Shown here one piece after another: positions 59,401-64,000 of a stretch of DNA of 64,000 bases; position 1 is the stretch's first letter, and the number at the start of each line of letters is the position of its first letter. Origin of the DNA: Acridotheres tristis (taxonomy: Eukaryota; Chordata; Aves; Passeriformes; Sturnidae); NCBI GenBank assembly GCA_037013685.1, contig CM072885.1:70287785-70351784 (forward strand), read 5' to 3'. Under the pieces are notes generated by a model. The model did not search any database and was not told where the DNA came from. It was given only the letters and a program-made list of their open reading frames with translations. The position numbers and the translations under genes were made by a program.

Positions 59401-62130
59401 TTTATAGATTACCTGACTTAAAAATAGACACAATGTTTAAATAATAACGTTCTCCTGAAATCTGAGTGCCTGGTACAACAAGCCTCCAGTCACTGGCTAA
59501 GATCTGGAGGGACTAGGGCCACACAAAGTTTGTAATAAACCAAGGGGAAAATCCCAGGTAGATATTCCAAAACGGAACACTACTGACTCTCTCCACCTGC
59601 AAAGCAAGTGATAAATGCTTTTTAATTTTTAATAAAGCAGTCTGCTTCAGCTAGGTGCACATTCCCATCAAAGCACGCAGGTTCAGGCTGTGTCTGCAGG
59701 GCAGAGCCATCCCCAGCTTTGGGCAATGCCACAGCAGCAAGGAGCTCCATGCTCAGCCAAGAGGCACAAAATCCACGGTGTCCCATGAAACTGGAGCCTG
59801 GCTCTGGCTCAGTGGAATTGTTTCCTTGCCAGCTCCACCCCTGGTTAACTTGCCACAAGCTCAGCAAACCTCACTGGCCTGCCCTGGAAGTGCACTGGGT
59901 ATCATTTAATTCCACGAGCCACCCCGTACACCACAATGGGAATCAGGTCACTCTGCTCACACGTTTTGACAACAGCAATTCCATTCTGTTTATTATGATA
60001 ATTCCTAAAGCACCACCAAATGCACTGCAGGATCTCCTGTGAAAATAATCGCAGGCCAGTAATGCTCCTTGAAGGACACCATTCATTCCTTGACAGTTTG
60101 GGAAAAGCCAAAGACTTTGTGCAAACGGGGGATCAATCAGCAAGGTCTCAACACACACATTTCCTTAAAATGTGCAAGGAGCAGGCTTTATTAAATCAGC
60201 ATTTCATATGATGTTTTAAAATGATAGCCCCCCCCAGGGCAGATTTTTTTGGTACTTCAAAAGACAGTTATCATACACTCTATGTTACAGGCTGGGAGAA
60301 CAGAAAAGCAAATTCCTCTCTAATTGTTCTACCACTGTAGAACACACAGAGAACATAAAATAGTTGCTCTTTCCCACAGCTGTCAAAAACTGCCCAGAGT
60401 TTTATTCACAATGAGGTGTCACCAGTGGCACACAAAGAGAGAACAGCTCTAACACACTGCTACGAATTGTCTTCCACTTGGCTACCGAAAATATTTTGAA
60501 CAGTAACCTTTTCTGAACCTACCATTCAGCATTTGGGTTGTCTCCATGTGTGCCTCAGGGATGTATTGCCTGCCTCTGTGTGTTTAAAGTGCTCCTGTTT
60601 CTATGCAGAATAACTTTGTGGTTGTACATTTCATGGCAGTTTTTAAAGTAAGATTTGCCTAAAACTGAAAAATAAAATAAAAGGGCTGGGGACTTTTCTT
60701 CTCGATGTTTAATAATGTTCAAAGTTGTCTGAAAATTTGCTTACCTATAATCATAAAGGACTGAGTAAGCTCCCTGCTTTGCATCCTCTCTGTTTTCAAA
60801 GTCCCTGCAGTACAGCCACTGTGAAATCATGATCCAGATTCGTGTGACTTCACTCATGCCTTAATGAACACAGGTCTTCATAGGCAGAACTACCCACAAG
60901 CTGTAAGGAAACATCCCTTACAACCAAAACCAGCACTTTACTGAATATTAAAATATGATTAGAGACGGGTTACTTCCTATAGGTAGTCTGACTGCCCAAT
61001 TTAATAAATTAGAACCCCCTAAAACCCAGCAGGAATACTTGGAAATGTTCAAAACAAGATCTCATAACAGACAATTAAGAACACTGAGAGAACTCACAGA
61101 AGATGTTGCATTCTTCCAAACTTCTCCATCTTATCTCAAATGTTTACAGTAAAAAGAACACAGACGTTTTCTTCAAACCACAGTTTTTATCAATCCTCTC
61201 CAACATTCAAGCAGCACAACATTGCAAAATATTTTTCCCCCTCCCTGCTCTTTGTTATTACTTTTTTTTCCACACTCTTATTACTTCAGGCAGAAATAAC
61301 TTGGAGATATTATCATCAATTTACCAAAACAGAATTCCCCTGAATTTACTTTCTTAAGTTAGACTTTTGCAATTAAATTGTACATTAGAGCTAAATCTAA
61401 TGATTTTCAACCTGGCTGAAACCGATTGGCTCACTAAGTCTACAGTTTAATTCTTCCTCTGCTGTCATTTTGCTAACTAGCAGAGAAATGATTCTACCTT
61501 CGAGCCTGCTGGAATCAATCTTCTTTTCTCTTTCTCACAATTTAGAAGCCAGAGGCTTAAAAAGTGTTCATATCCGCTTTTAACAAGCTGGTTTTGTGAG
61601 ATAAGCACAAGAACATTAATAAAAACAGCTCAGCTTTAAGTCATCAACGTTTTACAAAAGTAGACCTTAAAAAAAAAAAAAAGAAATTGTAAAGGTGAAT
61701 TGTGATTTATACCACGTTACTTTTCTTGTACTACCAATTATCAATCGTCTCTACAAGGTCCCTTCTCTTATATTCCAGAGTGATGAATGAAATGCTGCCA
61801 GCTCATTTCTAAGCAGGGACACTGCACACACAGACAAGCCCCAGGTAGTCCTGGCACCTCTGAACCTGGCACACTGCAGAAGAGGGTTTCTTCTTTCCCA
61901 GTTATGGACTTCAACTTTTTTTATTATAATTACTGCGTTTTTTAAGTCCTTCCCCCAGATTTCATAGCAGTCCCACACCCTGTATTTCAGTATGGTCCAC
62001 ATCATCACTTTTCCATCATCCTCAATGTCTCCTGAGTTCACAAAAACTGTATTTAGGCAACAGCAATACAACCACTGGCACTGAAACTTTTATTACTTCA
62101 ATTACAACAAAGCAGCTGGCTGTAATAATA
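59401..62130. other. Gene-free unique sequence
   Basis: AT-rich unique DNA with an A run at about 61671-61684. A short frame at 60955-61152 (65 codons) has a charged, non-repetitive stretch, but I recognise no family and see no exon boundaries. A GC-richer patch at about 59640-59900 holds chance frames. Confidence 0.4.
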
Positions 62131-62270
62131 ACACTACTTAGCATTTATATGCTGCTTTATATCTTCAAAAGCCTGTATAAATATTTGTTAATTAAGCCTC
62201 ACAAAACTCCTGAGAGTTTTTTTTTTTTGTTTATAAATAGGCAAAATGAGACAGAGACAAAACAGCTGTT
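62131..62270 (+). mobile_element. Ancient MIR/CORE-SINE-like fragment
   Basis: CTTAGCATTTATATGCTG, AATTAAGCCTCACAAAACTC and, after a T run, AAATAGGCAAAATGAGACAG occur in the order seen in amniote MIR-type elements (TTTATA...GCTTTA, TTAATCCTCACAACA, TTTTACAGATGAGGAAACTGAGGCACAG). The T run (about 62219-62229) interrupts the match. The tRNA-like head is not recognisable. Alternative: a related L2 or LF-SINE tail sharing the same 3' words. Confidence 0.5.
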
Positions 62271-64000
62271 CCCAAAATTGAGATTTTTAGATTATTTTTT
62301 CAAAAGGGAATGGAGATGTCTGGACTTTCTGAGTTATAAAAGGACAGCTTAAAATACTCAAAGAACCCAGTGGGTCATAAACTCTCATGCTCTAAGCATC
62401 CACCTCCTCCTCCAAAAAAAAAAAGAGTTCTGTCCCTGGGAAGACACAGCTCCCTGCTGCCAGCTGCCCTAAGCCTCTTGCATGTCAACATTCAGCTTTC
62501 ATATAAAAAGTGAGAAAAACTATAAATTCTAAGTAGAAAAGAACTCATTCCACCATGTATCGAAGGCACTTCTGAGAATATCTCACATCCATATTCAGTA
62601 AGAATTCACTGAAGAGACTTTTTTGATGTGTATTAGACACTCACTCACACAGGGAAAACAAATGCCTACACACACTCTCACACCTCCCAGTAAGGTCTGG
62701 AGCTCTAGAAATGCATCATGAGAGCTTAAAATCACTGCCTTGACAAAGTCCACAGCATTATAGGGAAGACATGACCTAACCCACAAAAACCTGACTATCC
62801 GTGTAATCTCACACACAGCATTTCCCACTGAGAGCAGTGGATCTGAAGTGTTTTAGGGAAGACTTTGGAATAAAGGACACAAAAGGAGGAAAAGAATTGG
62901 GGTTTGAGTGTGCAAAAGCTTCACTTCGAGAAGTGCCACGAAGATGAACACGGAGCACTATGTGCAGTTAAAGAGAGATGTAAAACAAAAAGGGTAGGAG
63001 AAATAGGGGTGAAAAAAAGAAATATATAAACAACAAAGAGACTGAAGTTACACCAACAGTGGGATGGAGCAGAATATGGAAGATGGTGGAGAAACGTGGC
63101 TGAGGCAAGGAGAGAAGGAAGGAAAACCTGAAGAGTTGAGCCAGGGGCCAGGCTGGGCTCTGGGGCAAACTTCAGCAACCACGAGCTGAAGGCTGTGCCT
63201 GTTCCTTGGCAGGGACAGGACTGTTTGTCACCCAGGGCTGACTTAGCTACGAGACACGAAGGGACAAAGTCCAGATTGCTCGTGCTGTCCTGCCCTCCCC
63301 GTGTGAGACAGCACCAACAGGCTGATCCCCAGTCAGCCCGGATTTATTAACCTTAACCAGGTTTGCTGCTAGAACAGAAACAAATCCCATCCTCCACCTC
63401 CCAGCCCTCTGCCCTGGACAAGACTTTAGCCCTGAATCCAGGAAGAGAAGGAGACAAAGATGAAGCATTACACCAAGGGTTGAGAGAGCACAGGAAGAAT
63501 TGCAAAGCAATAAATAATGCTGGAAGTGGAGCAGAGAATAAATAATTCCACTTTGGGGAAAGTGAGTCTGGGATGAGATTGAAGGGAAAGAAGAAAACAC
63601 GTGTATTTAATATGCAGCCTGAAATTCTGAATGTGAAACACAGATGTAAATTTTTATCTCCACCTGAAGGCAGTACAATGCACTCACTGCCTTCTCAAGA
63701 CATGTGCAAGGCTGAAAATAACTTTAGAGGCACAAGTTGCCTCTAAACTGACATGGTTGACTTTTCCACATTATTTTATAAATGGCACAGAAGATCATCA
63801 AGCTAAATTTTATTGCCATGTGATATCACATACTCCTCATGATGCAACTCAATTTCCTTCATTATCCTTGCCAGATCATTGAGTTCCCCAAATGTCTGAG
63901 TGCATAAGACAATGTACAAGACAAACGTCTCGCTCTTTGTACAAAGGTCTCACATTCACATCCTCTGAGTAATAGAAAAGCTCATTCAAAAATATTTTTA
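62271..64000. other. Gene-free unique sequence to window end
   Basis: AT-rich unique DNA with small (AC) patches and an A run at about 62416-62425. Frames on both strands have no recognisable domains. Nothing else is seen. Confidence 0.4.

Noticed and set aside
60955..61152. 65-codon charged plus-strand frame
   Set aside because: No family recognised, no splice or start context, and nearby frames are similarly open; treated as chance.
1..64000. CRISPR arrays, phage, toxin or defence-type operons
   Set aside because: No regularly spaced repeat with unique spacers, no bacterial-type gene clusters; the tandem arrays present have no spacers and the sequence is vertebrate.

Overview
The window looks like non-coding DNA from a bird nuclear genome, most likely a neoavian bird and possibly a songbird. 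The evidence is the repeats. CR1 retrotransposon 3' ends are present, with their terminal octamer-type repeats. One solo endogenous-retrovirus LTR has the layout of a very common avian LTR family. A fragment resembles the ancient amniote MIR/CORE-SINE. The base composition is AT-leaning, with many poly(A), (CAAA)n and (AAAAT)n tracts. I see no bacterial-type gene organisation, rRNA, tRNA or CRISPR array. No multi-exon protein-coding gene can be defended. Nearly all reading frames over 60 codons have low-complexity or shifting composition and look like chance frames. The region is best read as intergenic or deep intronic.

Layout, left to right. At 1-6.4 kb there is AT-rich unique sequence with a (TCA)n microsatellite and one stretch (1140-1530) that looks like a possible conserved regulatory element. 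At 6.4-7.55 kb there is a 390-bp unit in three tandem copies; each copy carries a nuclear-receptor-type motif cluster. At 8.88-9.23 kb two protein-like frames overlap at ATGA, the only unrecognised coding candidate I would follow up. At 15.2 kb a tiny poly(A) insertion is flanked by a 15-bp direct repeat. At 16.64 kb there is an antisense CR1 3' end, and at 17.1-17.7 kb a minus-strand solo LTR. At 24.0 kb there is a 120-bp purine pentamer tract. At 27.3-27.6 kb a degenerate array has a 10-bp period. At 28.8-29.0 kb an (AAAAT)n insertion is flanked by an 11-bp direct repeat. At 35.4-35.7 and 39.45-39.77 kb there are two sense-strand CR1 3' ends. At 50.2 kb there is a long T/G-only tract ending in a splice-acceptor-like CAG. 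At 52.34-53.02 kb there is a 21-copy, 32/33-bp minisatellite carrying a splice-donor-like and E-box motif in every unit. At 59.35 kb there is an older CR1 3' end and at 62.1-62.27 kb the MIR-like fragment.

No operon, pathway or defence-type system is visible. The noteworthy content is in the tandem arrays (390 bp, 10 bp, 32/33 bp), whose units carry regularly phased transcription-factor-like motifs, and in two poly(A)-type insertions with target-site duplications, which is not how avian CR1 normally integrates. All functional readings of these are inference from motif matches made by eye.
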